From the NCBI RefSeq assembly GCF_031628175.1, contig NZ_JAVLVT010000004.1:186001-250000 (forward strand): DNA of 64,000 nucleotides. The letters are read 5' to 3'. Below the pieces are notes generated by a model. That model was given only the letters and a program-made list of their open reading frames with translations. It was not told where the DNA came from and ran no database searches. Origin of the DNA: Lipingzhangella_A rawalii (lineage in GTDB: Bacteria; Actinomycetota; Actinomycetes; Streptosporangiales; Streptosporangiaceae). Position numbers and translations under genes: made by a program. Below, piece after piece: positions 34,947-44,656 of this stretch (positions are counted from its first letter, which is position 1; every line of letters begins with the position of its first letter).

Positions 34947-35131
34947 GGGAAAAACCAACCACGCATGAACCAACTGAGCAACTGATTCTTTCAGATTTCC
35001 ACAGCACTGCTCACACTCGTGCGGAAGTTTCCAAACGTAGAATCTCGTGGTTTCACCACGGCAGGATGAACGCAAAAGCCCTGGAGCCGCTCCTACGGCC
35101 CAGGGCATGGCCACCGACTGGATTGGAGTCG

Positions 35132-35395
35132 ATGACGATGGTTCAGCCTAGCCGTCGCCGCCGCGCTGCTCGGGTGCGGCCCTACCTTCCGGTGCACCAG
35201 CCGTCCCCGCCGCCGGGGCCTGTGTCCGCGGCCGTGTGGGCAACGTTCCCTCCCGGGCTGGTCGCGCGGCCAACGGCGGCGCTGCTGGCGCGGGTGCTGG
35301 ACGGGCTACGGGCCTTGCCTGACCGGGCACCCGTGCCAAGCGCTCCCGCGCCTGCGGTTCCGCTGCTGGCAGGGATGGGGGTGCGGTGGGAATGA
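35132..35395 (+). CDS. Small proline/arginine-rich protein upstream of the HATPase gene
   Basis: 87 aa from ATG 35132 (MTMVQPSRRRRAARVRPYLP); ATG 35138 is equally possible and better spaced from a GGAG. The sequence is basic at first, then Pro/Ala/Val-rich with a hydrophobic middle. Its TGA overlaps the start of the HATPase gene (ATGA), which is the main reason to believe it is translated. No family recognised. Confidence 0.5.
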   Translation: MTMVQPSRRRRAARVRPYLPVHQPSPPPGPVSAAVWATFPPGLVARPTAALLARVLDGLRALPDRAPVPSAPAPAVPLLAGMGVRWE

Positions 35396-35814
35396 GCACC
35401 GTGGACTACCCCGCCACCGTGGCCCGATGCTTCGCCGGCACCCGGGACAGCGTGCCCCAGGCTCGCGCCTGGCTGGGGCGCACCCTGGCCAAGCAGGGCG
35501 TAACCCGGTCGGTGGGCGACGATGCCGCGCTCGTCCTCAGCGAGCTGGCCACCAACGCCGCCACCCACACCCGCAGCGCCGGACCGTTCGGCAGCTACAC
35601 CGTACGCGTTGATTTGACGCAGGACCGCCTCGTGATCTCGGTCGAGGACGCCGGCGGCCCCCACCACCCCCACATCACCACCCCAGACGACCTCCCCGAC
35701 CCCCTCACCGAATCCGGCCGCGGCCTGGCCATGGTGGCCCTGTACGCCACCCGCTGGTGGACCACCGGCAACAGCAACGGCCGCACCATCACCGCCGAAC
35801 TCGCAACCAGCTGA
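35392..35814 (+). CDS. HATPase_c ATP-binding protein (anti-sigma-factor-like)
   Basis: 140 aa. A single GHKL ATPase domain: N-box VLSELATNAATHTRSAG near residue 45, G1 region ISVEDAGGP near 80 and G2 region ESGRGLAMVALYATRWW near 110. Small RsbW/SpoIIAB-like proteins of this form bind ATP and may hold sigma factors or their antagonists. They are constant partners of WhiJ-like XRE/DUF397 genes, here divergent from it. The start overlaps the preceding ORF by 4 nt. A strong hairpin terminator follows. Confidence 0.88.
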   Translation: MSTVDYPATVARCFAGTRDSVPQARAWLGRTLAKQGVTRSVGDDAALVLSELATNAATHTRSAGPFGSYTVRVDLTQDRLVISVEDAGGPHHPHITTPDDLPDPLTESGRGLAMVALYATRWWTTGNSNGRTITAELATS

Positions 35815-35828
35815 CCCCCACCACACCC

Positions 35829-35863
35829 GGGCCGGGACCTGCGGGAGGGGCAGGCCCCGGCCC
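35829..35863 (+). terminator. Strong GC hairpin after the HATPase gene
   Basis: GGGCCGGG-A-CCTGC (35829-35842) pairs with GCAGG-C-CCCGGCCC (35850-35863) around a 7-nt loop: 13 pairs with one mismatch, 14 nt after the HATPase stop. No U-tract, as is common in actinomycetes. It may also stop transcripts arriving from convergent pglX. Confidence 0.6.
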
Positions 35864-36058
35864 ACCATCCCGGACTCATGGGTGGCCGGAAGGCGGCTAT
35901 AGCCTCTCGGGGCCGGCCCCCACACCATGAGCGCCAGGAAAAGCCAATGGGGGACGTGAACGGCCGATGGGGGTGGCACCGGGTGGGTGCACGGCGGGCA
36001 GCACGGCGCGGTGGCAGGCAGCCCGCACTCTGAACTCGGGCCAGCTGGTGTGCTCTCC

Positions 36059-39000
36059 CTACTTCTTCGCGCGGCCACGGCGCGGCGGGCGCCAGCCGGT
36101 CAGGGCATCATCGGTGAGGCCGAGGCGCTCGGTGTTGCTGCTGAGAAAGCCACGGAAGAACTCCGCCGGGCTATCGCCGTAGTCCGGATGGAACTCGCTG
36201 TGCCACTGGCCCAGCCAGGGCAACAGCTCGCGCAGCCCCGCCAGCAGCGGGGCCAGCTGTTCGGCGCCCCAGCCGTCCTGCTGTTCCCGCTCACCGAGCA
36301 GCACCGCGAGTGCATGCGCCTGCTCGCGGTGATCGAACCCGGCCCAGCCGAGCAGCAAGGCCCCATCCTTGGTGGACGAAGCTCCGTCCCGCCCGGCGTA
36401 CGGGTAGGAAATGAACCGCTCCTTGGGCACGTCCAGTTTGCCGCGGTTGCGCCAGTAGCTGTTCTGCCGGAAGTCGCCCGAGGCGTACTTCGGCGGGACC
36501 GGGGTGGCGTCCCGGATAGCCTTCGCCTCGGCCTCGTCCTCCGCTGCGTCTTCCTGGCGCTGCCGATCCCAGACGTGTTCCCATTCCGCACGTTTGGCCA
36601 GGCCGGAGTCCTTGTACCGCAGCGCGGACAGGTAGGGCACATGCTCGTCGGCGACCAGCCCAGCCACGACGTGCTCCAGCTCGCGGCCGGGAGCGTACAA
36701 CTCGGCCACGGCCAGCACCTCGGGATCGTCCCGCAGCGCATCGGCAAGCTGCACCGTGGTGCGCAGCTGTGGCTGCTCCACCCCGTCCACCTCGGTGAAC
36801 CACAACTCCCGCGCTTCCATCCGATCCAGCAGCCAGGTGCGCAGTGCCTCGGCCTGCATGGCGTCGAAACCCTCGGTGGACCAGCGGCGCTTGCACTCCG
36901 GACGCTCGATCAGACCGATATGCCGGTTGGACTCGATCAGCTCGATCCGCCGCTCCACCACGGCGCGGTACGCGGCGGGCCAGTGCGCGGGCAGCTCGGT
37001 GATCGGGGTGGAGCCGTGCCGGTTGAACCACTCGGTGTCCGCCTCGCCCGCGGCGATCCGCCGCGCCAGCACAATCTCGAAGGCCCGCTCCCCCAGCGCC
37101 AGTTCCGGAACCGCGTCCTCCGGGGCAGTCAGCTCCTCGTCGAGGAGGCCGTAAAGCCGGTACACCTCCCAGTCCAGCTCCTCCTGCTCCGCGATCATCC
37201 GGGCGCGCAGCGAATGCCACTCAGTGCGGGCCTGAGCGAGGGCATCGCGGGTCGGGGTAGCGCGCTCGGCAACCGCGACAGGAGAGACAGCAGCGAGGTC
37301 CTGAGCCAGGGAATCCAGCCGGCGAGCACGGGCAAGAGGGAAGCTGGCGGGGAGAGGGAACTCCTGGAGCTTGGTACCGGTGAACTCGTACCGTTCCTCC
37401 CACTCCTCGTCTTGATGCCCTCTACCCAGTCCGCTTCCCCCTTTTCCCTGACTCACCTGCTTGAGCCAGAAGCACGTCGTGGAGCTGTTCAGCACTCCCA
37501 GCAGCTCAAGGTGATCGTCCTCCGTCGTCCCCTCCGGAAGCTTGATCACCGGGGCGGAACGGTTGAACACCTTCCCGCCCCGGTCCAGCACGAAATGGTT
37601 GTGCGTGGCCACGAAGGCAAAGGCGATCGACAAGGGAGTGGCCAGTTTCGCCCTGTAGTTCTCCAAGTGCTCAAACCAAGAATGACCTTTATCCTGGAGT
37701 CTCCTTCCAAAGATAATCCGACTACTCAGATGTCGCCGCACGAACCACAAGAAAAATGAAGGAAGCAAATGAGAATCAGGGAGCGCTTGACTCTGCAATT
37801 CATCAGAATATGGAATTAGCGAATAGGGCGCGCCAGAAATAGCGTAATCCCGCACGGCTTCGCCAATAACCAATACCTTGGCGTTCGCATACTCCCCCCG
37901 ACGTCTCAATGTGGAAACATCAGGACGAATCCATGCATCGTCCTCTCCCAATACCGTGGTTCTGCCAATACTGGCCTCTCGGTCCTCGAGAGTACGATCC
38001 GAACCTCCTGCGACAACCTGGAGCACCTCATCCGCCCCACCCCCCGCCAGTGACCATGGGAACTGTGCGAACTCCCCCCGCTCCACGTCCGCAACGCTCA
38101 CCCACGCGCTTTCGGATCCAGGCTGGTTTATCTGGTTCACGATCGCCTGCCACACGTGGCCCTGGCTGGGAACATCCGGCTCCTCCGGCTCGCCGCGGAT
38201 TCCCATGACCGTTCGCACGGTCGCCGTTCGGGGATGGGCGTGGCTGCGGTTTCTCCCGATGAGGATCACCGTCGGGGTGCCGTGGCCCGGAATGAACGCC
38301 CCCGAGGTGTCGATGACCTCGGTCAGTTCCGCCCGCAGGGCGAAGAACTCCTGGATCAGCTTCTTGCCGAACTCGCGCTTCATAAAGGAGTTCGCGGTGA
38401 TCTGGCCAACGTGGCCCGCGCCGCGGCCATCGGTCGCGGGTTCCCGGGCCAGTTGGAAAAAGCGCTGGGCGAACGGCACCGACAGGGAGTACTGCCGGTG
38501 GCAGGCGGAGTACTGCTCCCGGTACCGCTTAGAGAGTTCCGCGTCCTTCACCGTCACATACGGCGGGTTCCCCACCACCACGTGGTACCGGCCGTGTTCG
38601 AGCATCCGGCCAAACTCAGGTAGGTCCTCGGTCGAGTAGGCGAGCGCGGCCTGCTCCTCTTCGGTCTCGGTGCCGGGGATCACGTCCTGCTGGGCCTGGA
38701 GAAGCGAGTCGCCCACGGCCAGATTGATGGGGAGCTCGTGCTTCTTCGCCTCGTGCAGGGTGGTAAGTCCCGCGGCGTGCAGCGCCGCCACCCACAGCCG
38801 GAACCGGGCGATGGCCACCGCGAAGGGGTTCACGTCCACCCCGTGCACCTGCTGGAGGGCACGGCGCACCCGCTCCTGGGGATCCAGCATCGGGGAGTTG
38901 TGCTCCCACTCGGCGAGCAGCCGATGGAAGGTCCCGAGGACGAAGTGCCCGGAACCGCAGGTGGGGTCGATCATCCGCACCTGGTCGTAGCCGAACTCGT

Positions 39001-39664
39001 CGATGGCCGGCGTCAGGGTGCGGTCCAGGATGAACTCTTCGACGAACTCCGGCGTCTGCAACAGCGCGTAGGTCTTGCGCGCCGTCTCGGAGAGGTCCTG
39101 GTACAGGTCACCCAGGAAGCGGGTGTCCCCGGTCTGGGCCGAGAAGTCATGGACCAACTGGCCATGCTCCCCGCGACGCCGCCAGAACCCAATCAGCTCC
39201 TTGGCCGCGTCATGCGAGATCGGCACCTGGTACAGCGGATTGTGCTCCGTGGAGAACAGCAGCGCGCCCGGCTGAGTGTTGGCCAGCTCGGCGAAGCCGG
39301 CGCGCAGCCAGCCGCGGTCGGTCTCGTGTGGGGTGTGGTGGAAGAAGTCCTCCTGCTCGGCCTCGGCCAGCATCCGCCGGTCGCTGTCCGGCCCCGTGAT
39401 GAACGGGCGGTCCACCAGGCCGGTGTCCTCGCAGTAGCGCACGAACAGCGTCCCCAGGACCCAGGCCACCGCCACCTGGGTGAGCCGCCCCGCCAGCCAC
39501 ACGGTCCAGGTCTCGGCGGTGCGCTTCCGCTCGAACAACCGGTCATACTCGCCGCGCAGCCGCCGGTACAGCTCCGTGTCCTCCGCGACCTGAGTGTGCA
39601 GATCGGCCTCCAGCGCCCTGACCTGCTGCACCAGATCCTCACGCAACGCACCCGGATCGATCAC
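36059..39664 (-). CDS. pglX: BREX type 2 adenine-specific DNA methyltransferase PglX
   Basis: 1201 aa from GTG 39664 (VIDPGALREDLVQQVRALEA), with GGAG five nt upstream. A helical N-terminal region is followed by the methyltransferase core: SAM motif I DPTCGSGHF at about 233-241, VDVNPFAVAIARF, and catalytic motif IV NPPY at about 366-369, as in N6-adenine enzymes. Residues 575-745 probably contain the target-recognition segment; their DNA (37430-37930) is much richer in A+T than the rest. A helical C-terminal region with a conserved KYASGDFRQNSYWRNRGKLD segment follows. PglX modifies host DNA so that the Pgl/BREX complex spares it. Three G6 runs (coding strand) lie at 37894-38079. No sign of truncation. 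Confidence 0.95.
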   Translation of the reverse strand: MIDPGALREDLVQQVRALEADLHTQVAEDTELYRRLRGEYDRLFERKRTAETWTVWLAGRLTQVAVAWVLGTLFVRYCEDTGLVDRPFITGPDSDRRMLAEAEQEDFFHHTPHETDRGWLRAGFAELANTQPGALLFSTEHNPLYQVPISHDAAKELIGFWRRRGEHGQLVHDFSAQTGDTRFLGDLYQDLSETARKTYALLQTPEFVEEFILDRTLTPAIDEFGYDQVRMIDPTCGSGHFVLGTFHRLLAEWEHNSPMLDPQERVRRALQQVHGVDVNPFAVAIARFRLWVAALHAAGLTTLHEAKKHELPINLAVGDSLLQAQQDVIPGTETEEEQAALAYSTEDLPEFGRMLEHGRYHVVVGNPPYVTVKDAELSKRYREQYSACHRQYSLSVPFAQRFFQLAREPATDGRGAGHVGQITANSFMKREFGKKLIQEFFALRAELTEVIDTSGAFIPGHGTPTVILIGRNRSHAHPRTATVRTVMGIRGEPEEPDVPSQGHVWQAIVNQINQPGSESAWVSVADVERGEFAQFPWSLAGGGADEVLQVVAGGSDRTLEDREASIGRTTVLGEDDAWIRPDVSTLRRRGEYANAKVLVIGEAVRDYAISGAPYSLIPYSDELQSQALPDSHLLPSFFLWFVRRHLSSRIIFGRRLQDKGHSWFEHLENYRAKLATPLSIAFAFVATHNHFVLDRGGKVFNRSAPVIKLPEGTTEDDHLELLGVLNSSTTCFWLKQVSQGKGGSGLGRGHQDEEWEERYEFTGTKLQEFPLPASFPLARARRLDSLAQDLAAVSPVAVAERATPTRDALAQARTEWHSLRARMIAEQEELDWEVYRLYGLLDEELTAPEDAVPELALGERAFEIVLARRIAAGEADTEWFNRHGSTPITELPAHWPAAYRAVVERRIELIESNRHIGLIERPECKRRWSTEGFDAMQAEALRTWLLDRMEARELWFTEVDGVEQPQLRTTVQLADALRDDPEVLAVAELYAPGRELEHVVAGLVADEHVPYLSALRYKDSGLAKRAEWEHVWDRQRQEDAAEDEAEAKAIRDATPVPPKYASGDFRQNSYWRNRGKLDVPKERFISYPYAGRDGASSTKDGALLLGWAGFDHREQAHALAVLLGEREQQDGWGAEQLAPLLAGLRELLPWLGQWHSEFHPDYGDSPAEFFRGFLSSNTERLGLTDDALTGWRPPRRGRAKK

Positions 39665-39987
39665 AGCGACTCCCCTGACACAGCTACACATCGGCGAACC
39701 CGCCCAGGATCCCACCCACGCGGGCGCTGCGGCACCACGAAGCCCTGATCAACTCTGGTGTGGCCGGTGGGTGACACGGTCACGTCCCGGGGAGCGGAGC
39801 TGTCTTCGCCACCTGCCTGCCGGCGAGACAGTTCGCGATCTTCGCGCCGGGCTCGGCCTGCTCCAGGGGGCAGGGCCGGTCGTCGCGGACCCGTGGATGG
39901 TGGGCGCGATCGCGACACAGGCAACTCAGTCGAGCGTTCGGTCCATGGCGCGGGGGTCATCCGGACCGCAGACGAATCAGTCTCCGG
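39665..39987. other. 323-bp gap between pglW and pglX
   Basis: Apart from the pglX Shine-Dalgarno (GGAG at 39670-39673) I see no gene, repeat or clear promoter. The gap is long enough for pglX to have its own promoter, which would let pglW and pglX be expressed separately. Confidence 0.4.
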
Positions 39988-42900
39988 TCACGCCGCCCCG
40001 CGGTACCGGTTGGAGGCCCACGCGTCCGGGATCGGGATCCACTCGTGCGGCAGGCGCGCCGGCACCAGGGTTCCGTCCAGGCGCGGCTGCTCCTGGGGGT
40101 CGGTCATCGGACAGAGCACCCACAGTGGAGCACCCCCGCGGCGTGCCTCCTCTGCCAGCGCTGCCAGCACCCCGCCGTCGTCGTAGCGGGTCAGCACCGC
40201 GGCGTCGTGCAGCAGCAGCGGGCCGGTGGCCTGCTCCCGCGCCAACCGCAGCCGTGCCGCGGCCAGTTCCCACGCGCGGGCAGTGAACTCGGCGAGCTTC
40301 GCCGCGCTGCGCTCGTCTCGCCCCGGGGCGTCCGCCCGCACCACGGTCTCCCAGGTGGGTTTGCGGCCCGGCACCACCTGACTACGCAGGGCCTGCAGAA
40401 ACTCCGCGCCCACATGCACTGGCACCACTCCGAGTGCGGACACCAGCTCGTCCAGGCCGCGGGCATAGTGGTCCAGCCGGACGGTCAACGCGCGGAACCC
40501 TCCGCTGTGCGTGTCATCTCCGCGGGCGGCGCGCAGGCGTTCGTTTGCCCGGAGCGCCTCGGCCTGCTCTGGGTCGTCCTCGTTCCACCGCGACGGGACC
40601 GCGCTTGCGGTGCTGAACCGGTGGACCGCGGCGACCGAGGAGCCGGTGTCGCGGGAGCGGGGAACATAGCGGCCGTTCTGCCACTCCAGGTCGTCGAACC
40701 CGGCCGCGCGCAGCATCTCCGCCAGCTTTGGATGCTCGGGCAGCTGCGACACCAGCGGGAACCGGGCCGTCACCCGTTCCTCGACCTGCTGGGGAGTCAG
40801 TCCGTAGGGATGTCCTTCCTGGTCCGCACCCGCGGGTACCAGCCCGGCCTGGGTGAGGCGCAGTGCCCGCACCGGATCCAGGTCCCGCGGATAGATCTCC
40901 AGCCGTGGTGAGGCCGCGGCATTCTCCGCGGCTGCCGCCGCGAGGAACACCAGCCGACGGTCGTCCAGAGCGCCCTCCCCCGGTGGCGGGGACACCGCGC
41001 GTAGCTCCCGCAGGACCGCCGCCGGTGTCGGCAGCATCTCGGCAGCGGCCAGCCGGTCCGCGGCCTCACCCAGCCGATCCGCGTAGTCAAGCAACGCCGG
41101 ACCGGACGGGACGTCCCGGGCATCGCCCTCAGGGGCCTCCAAGGCCACCATGATCCGGTCGTCGCGCCGCCGGCGACGAATCGCCAACCGCTGCCCCGTG
41201 GGCTGCGGCGCTGTTCCGTCACTGGCGGCCTGCTCTGCCTCGGTCTGGTCGATTTCGGGATCGGCCTCGGTGGCCGCCCGTACCGCGGCCATCGCCAGGG
41301 CCTGGCGCTGTGGTCCGGTGGCCTCTGCTCCGCGGCGAGTGATCAGTGCCGCGGCCAGCTCGTCGGCGCTCATCACACGCCCCGCCTCGGTGAGCAGTTC
41401 CACCAGGTCGTCCAGCACGCTGCGCACCAGCGGCTCCGCGCGCCAGCGGCTGCGTTGGCGCTTCAGGATCTGGTTGATCTGGGCGCTGCTCGCCGGCGGG
41501 TCCAGCGCTTCGGCGACCCGCGCCTGCACCGGCCAGGGCGGCGGGATCGTGCCCTCGTCGTCGGGCAGCCCCAGCAGGAGCCGGGTGGCCTCCACCGCAG
41601 CGGCGTTCTTCTTGCCCCGACGTTTGGGTACCAGGGCCGCGGCCACCGTCTCCAAGCCCGCCCGGCGGTGTTCGTCACCACCGACCTCGGGGAGGCTTTG
41701 GGACTGCTGCGGTGTGGGGTCCGGGGTACCGAGCCGCTCGCGCCACTCCCGGATCCGGGACTGGAGTTCCTTGCGGGTCTTCGCGCCGAGCCCGGGCAGG
41801 GTGAACAGTGACTTGGAGGGCAGAGTGAGCAGGTCCCCGACCGTAGCTGCGTCCAGTCGCGTCGCGGCCGACACCGCACGAGTGCTGAGCCCGGAGGCGT
41901 CCAGCGCGGTGTCGCGGGTGGCGGCGCGGGCGGCCGCATCGCGGGCCTGCTTCGGCGTGTCCTCTTCCGCGGGAAGCCCGGCCTCTTCGCCCGGGTCGCT
42001 GGACACGGGCGGGGTGGCGTCGGCGATCTCGAACACCCGGCGCCAGGACGCTTCCATCTCCTTCAGCGAGGAGAAGCGTCGCTTCGCGTCCCGGTGGAGG
42101 GCACGGCGGAAAAAGTCCACCAGCCCTTCACGTACCGCCGGGTCGAAGGCTTCGGCGGCCAGCGTGGGCGGGCCATCGGTGAAGCGGGGGTCGGTGCGGC
42201 CATCGCCCCACACCGGCAGCTCCCCGGAGGCCATCTCGTGCAGGGTGACCGCCAGGGCGTAGCGCTCGGCATGGTCGTCGTAGGTCTCCCGCCCGGCCTT
42301 GCCGAGGAACGGGTCCAGGTATCCGCGGGTTCCGGCCTCCAGCTCCGTGGCCGGGATTCCGGCGAGGCTGAAGTCAAACAGGACCAGCTGGCGGGTGCGG
42401 TTACGGCGGGTACGGATCGCGATGTTGTCGGGTTTGAGGTCGCGGTGGGTGACGCCCTCTCCCTCCAGGAAGTCCACGGCTTGGAACAGATATCGGCTGT
42501 AGGATTCCAGCTCGTCCACACTCAGTCGGCCGTGTTCGCGAAGTTTCCGCGCCACGGTGGAGTCGCCGGCATAGTCGAGTACGAGCACGGTCCGTCCACC
42601 GATGACCAGGGGTTCGGGCCGCACCAGCCGGGTCACCGAGGAGTCGCGGTCCAGACGCTGGAGAACCCGGGCCTCGTGTTCCAGGCGGGCCGCCTTGTCG
42701 TCCGACAGCGCGACCTTGAGCACCTCAAGCTCGCCGGTTTCCTCGTTCGTGGCCAGGAAGGCCCGGCAGGTGGATCCGGTACCCAGCCGCTTGGTGATGC
42801 GCCACTGGCCGGCAACCAGATCCTGCGCAGCGGCATACAGCGGGTCGGATTCGGGCTGATCGGGTTCGGGCGCGGGCGCCGTGGCTTCCAGCTCGGCCTC

Positions 42901-44412
42901 TACGAGCATGTCCAGGAAGTCCGCCGCGTTGTCCAGCCGCTGCGCCGGCACGGGAGCGGTGGCGGCCTGGGTCAGCTCGTCGATCCATGCGCTGACCCCG
43001 TCGGCGACGGCGGAGGGCCGCAACCCGTTGTCCTGTTCCAGCCGGGCGAGCAGCTCAGACCGCTGTTCGGCCGGAGCCTGCCCACCGAAGACCAGGTAGG
43101 TCAACGTGCCCAGCCCGAACACGTCCAGTGCCACCGGGTCGGGGTTGGCGGCACTGATCTCGGGCGCCAGGTAGACCTGGGTGCTGGGATCGACGTGCCG
43201 CTCCACGTGCCGGGTTGCGCTACCGAGCCGCTCCAGCATCTGCCGGGTGGAGGCTCCTCCATCCGTCTCGATCTCTCGCGTGGCGATCTGCCAGTCCTTG
43301 ACCTGGAGCCGTGGCCGCAGCCACGTGGCCTCAGTGTCGCGGCCCGGGCCCTGCTGTGGCGTCACCAGCACGCTGGAGGCCGACAGTGCCCGGTGATACA
43401 GCCGGTGTCTGTGGGCGTGGGCCAGCGCCTCGGCGAGCTGGCGCACCATGTCCAGCCGGGCATGCACGTCCAGCTGGTCGCCGTAGGTGGCCAGGTAGTG
43501 GTCCAGCCGCATGGCTTCCGGCTGGTGTCGAAACACCAGGGCAGGCCCGGCGTCGTGCTCCTCCAGGGAATCCGCCCGCACGATTCCGGAATGATCGATG
43601 CCGTGCAGGGTCTGCATCTCCCGTTGCGCGGCCCGGTGGATACTGGTCCTGGTTTCTTCGTCCCGCCCGCGCTCGATCAGGTACAGCCGCACGCGGCGCT
43701 TCTCGGCCGGGGCGTTGACGTGTGTGGCCAGATAGTCCTGCCAGGTTGGGCCCTCGTCGATAGGGGGGGTCTCCAGCTGCCAGGGTCCAACCTGGCGGTG
43801 GGTCGCGCTCCGCTGGATGCCGACGCGTTCGAGTAGCTTCGGCAGCGCGCGGGAGACCCGCGGGCTGACCTCCTGCGACTGTTTGTGCGGGGTCCCGCCG
43901 AGCAGGCCCTGCCACACGTCGGGCAGGGTGTTGCGGCGGTTGGTGCGGTCGGTGCCGTAAACGTGGTGCCGATGGTGCTCGGCCAGGTCCACGGCCAGGT
44001 TCGGGTCGGAGAGGAACACCGCGGCATGGACCCGCGGCACCCGTTCCCCGAGCCCGTGCTTGGACGCGGCCCGGTCCAGCAGGCTTTTCAGTCGCTTGGC
44101 CTTCAGATCGGTCAGGTGTACCGGATCGGCGAACCGTCGGATCGTGCCGCTCTTCCTGGTCTGCACCCAGTCCGCACCACTGCTGGTGAGCCGGCCGGTC
44201 AGGCTCTTGATCTCGACGAGGTACAGCCCTACCCGGGTGGCGATCAGCAGATCGACCTCGTAGATGTGGCCCGTGTCTGCCGTGAAGGTGAAGTTGGACC
44301 AGGCCCGGTAGGGCTCCTCGTCTGGCATGCGGCTGCGCAGGTACTCCAGCGCCCGCCGCTCATGCTCGTACTCCGAAGGAGTGATCTCGTGCCAGCGCTC
44401 CTCCTCCGGCAT
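39988..44412 (-). CDS. pglW: BREX type 2 Ser/Thr kinase PglW with NERD-like domain
   Basis: 1474 aa. Residues 10-130 are a NERD/nuclease-like domain (YEVDLLIATRVGLYLVEIKS). Residues 200-480 form a first kinase-like lobe pair in which the catalytic loop reads YHRALSASSVLV near 336, lacking the HRD Asp, so it should be inactive. A second kinase follows with loop LGTGSTCRAFLA near 540, HRDLKPDNIAIR near 654 and DFSLAG where DFG is usual. Near 880 there is a helix-hairpin-helix (LPGLGAKTRKELQSRIREW), then a long C-terminal region. PglW is the signature kinase of BREX type 2. A C7 run on the coding strand (43763-43769) is a possible slippage site near residue 214. Confidence 0.93.
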   Translation of the reverse strand: MPEEERWHEITPSEYEHERRALEYLRSRMPDEEPYRAWSNFTFTADTGHIYEVDLLIATRVGLYLVEIKSLTGRLTSSGADWVQTRKSGTIRRFADPVHLTDLKAKRLKSLLDRAASKHGLGERVPRVHAAVFLSDPNLAVDLAEHHRHHVYGTDRTNRRNTLPDVWQGLLGGTPHKQSQEVSPRVSRALPKLLERVGIQRSATHRQVGPWQLETPPIDEGPTWQDYLATHVNAPAEKRRVRLYLIERGRDEETRTSIHRAAQREMQTLHGIDHSGIVRADSLEEHDAGPALVFRHQPEAMRLDHYLATYGDQLDVHARLDMVRQLAEALAHAHRHRLYHRALSASSVLVTPQQGPGRDTEATWLRPRLQVKDWQIATREIETDGGASTRQMLERLGSATRHVERHVDPSTQVYLAPEISAANPDPVALDVFGLGTLTYLVFGGQAPAEQRSELLARLEQDNGLRPSAVADGVSAWIDELTQAATAPVPAQRLDNAADFLDMLVEAELEATAPAPEPDQPESDPLYAAAQDLVAGQWRITKRLGTGSTCRAFLATNEETGELEVLKVALSDDKAARLEHEARVLQRLDRDSSVTRLVRPEPLVIGGRTVLVLDYAGDSTVARKLREHGRLSVDELESYSRYLFQAVDFLEGEGVTHRDLKPDNIAIRTRRNRTRQLVLFDFSLAGIPATELEAGTRGYLDPFLGKAGRETYDDHAERYALAVTLHEMASGELPVWGDGRTDPRFTDGPPTLAAEAFDPAVREGLVDFFRRALHRDAKRRFSSLKEMEASWRRVFEIADATPPVSSDPGEEAGLPAEEDTPKQARDAAARAATRDTALDASGLSTRAVSAATRLDAATVGDLLTLPSKSLFTLPGLGAKTRKELQSRIREWRERLGTPDPTPQQSQSLPEVGGDEHRRAGLETVAAALVPKRRGKKNAAAVEATRLLLGLPDDEGTIPPPWPVQARVAEALDPPASSAQINQILKRQRSRWRAEPLVRSVLDDLVELLTEAGRVMSADELAAALITRRGAEATGPQRQALAMAAVRAATEADPEIDQTEAEQAASDGTAPQPTGQRLAIRRRRRDDRIMVALEAPEGDARDVPSGPALLDYADRLGEAADRLAAAEMLPTPAAVLRELRAVSPPPGEGALDDRRLVFLAAAAAENAAASPRLEIYPRDLDPVRALRLTQAGLVPAGADQEGHPYGLTPQQVEERVTARFPLVSQLPEHPKLAEMLRAAGFDDLEWQNGRYVPRSRDTGSSVAAVHRFSTASAVPSRWNEDDPEQAEALRANERLRAARGDDTHSGGFRALTVRLDHYARGLDELVSALGVVPVHVGAEFLQALRSQVVPGRKPTWETVVRADAPGRDERSAAKLAEFTARAWELAAARLRLAREQATGPLLLHDAAVLTRYDDGGVLAALAEEARRGGAPLWVLCPMTDPQEQPRLDGTLVPARLPHEWIPIPDAWASNRYRGAA

Positions 44413-44656
44413 CGCCGCAACCCGCCTTCCGCTTCGACCACCGGACCCGAACCGCCCAGACTAGCGCCGCCCTCCGACCACCGGGCAGTGGTGGAACAAG
44501 ATAATCCCGACGGCATGGAACGCGGCCCGCCCCTCCCGCGAACCAGCGACCCCGGCAAGTCGGAGCAATGCGCATGATCAGTGACGAAACTGTGCCATCC
44601 AGGCAATCACGGACCGATGTGACGATCGGGCCACGGTTGCACTGTGGGAGGTGCCC

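Noticed and set aside
35987..37759. 590-codon plus-strand open frame opposite pglX
   Set aside because: Shadow of pglX; no recognisable motif and no Shine-Dalgarno.
42094..43836. 580-codon plus-strand open frame opposite pglW
   Set aside because: Shadow of pglW; low-complexity Gly/Val/Gln sequence.
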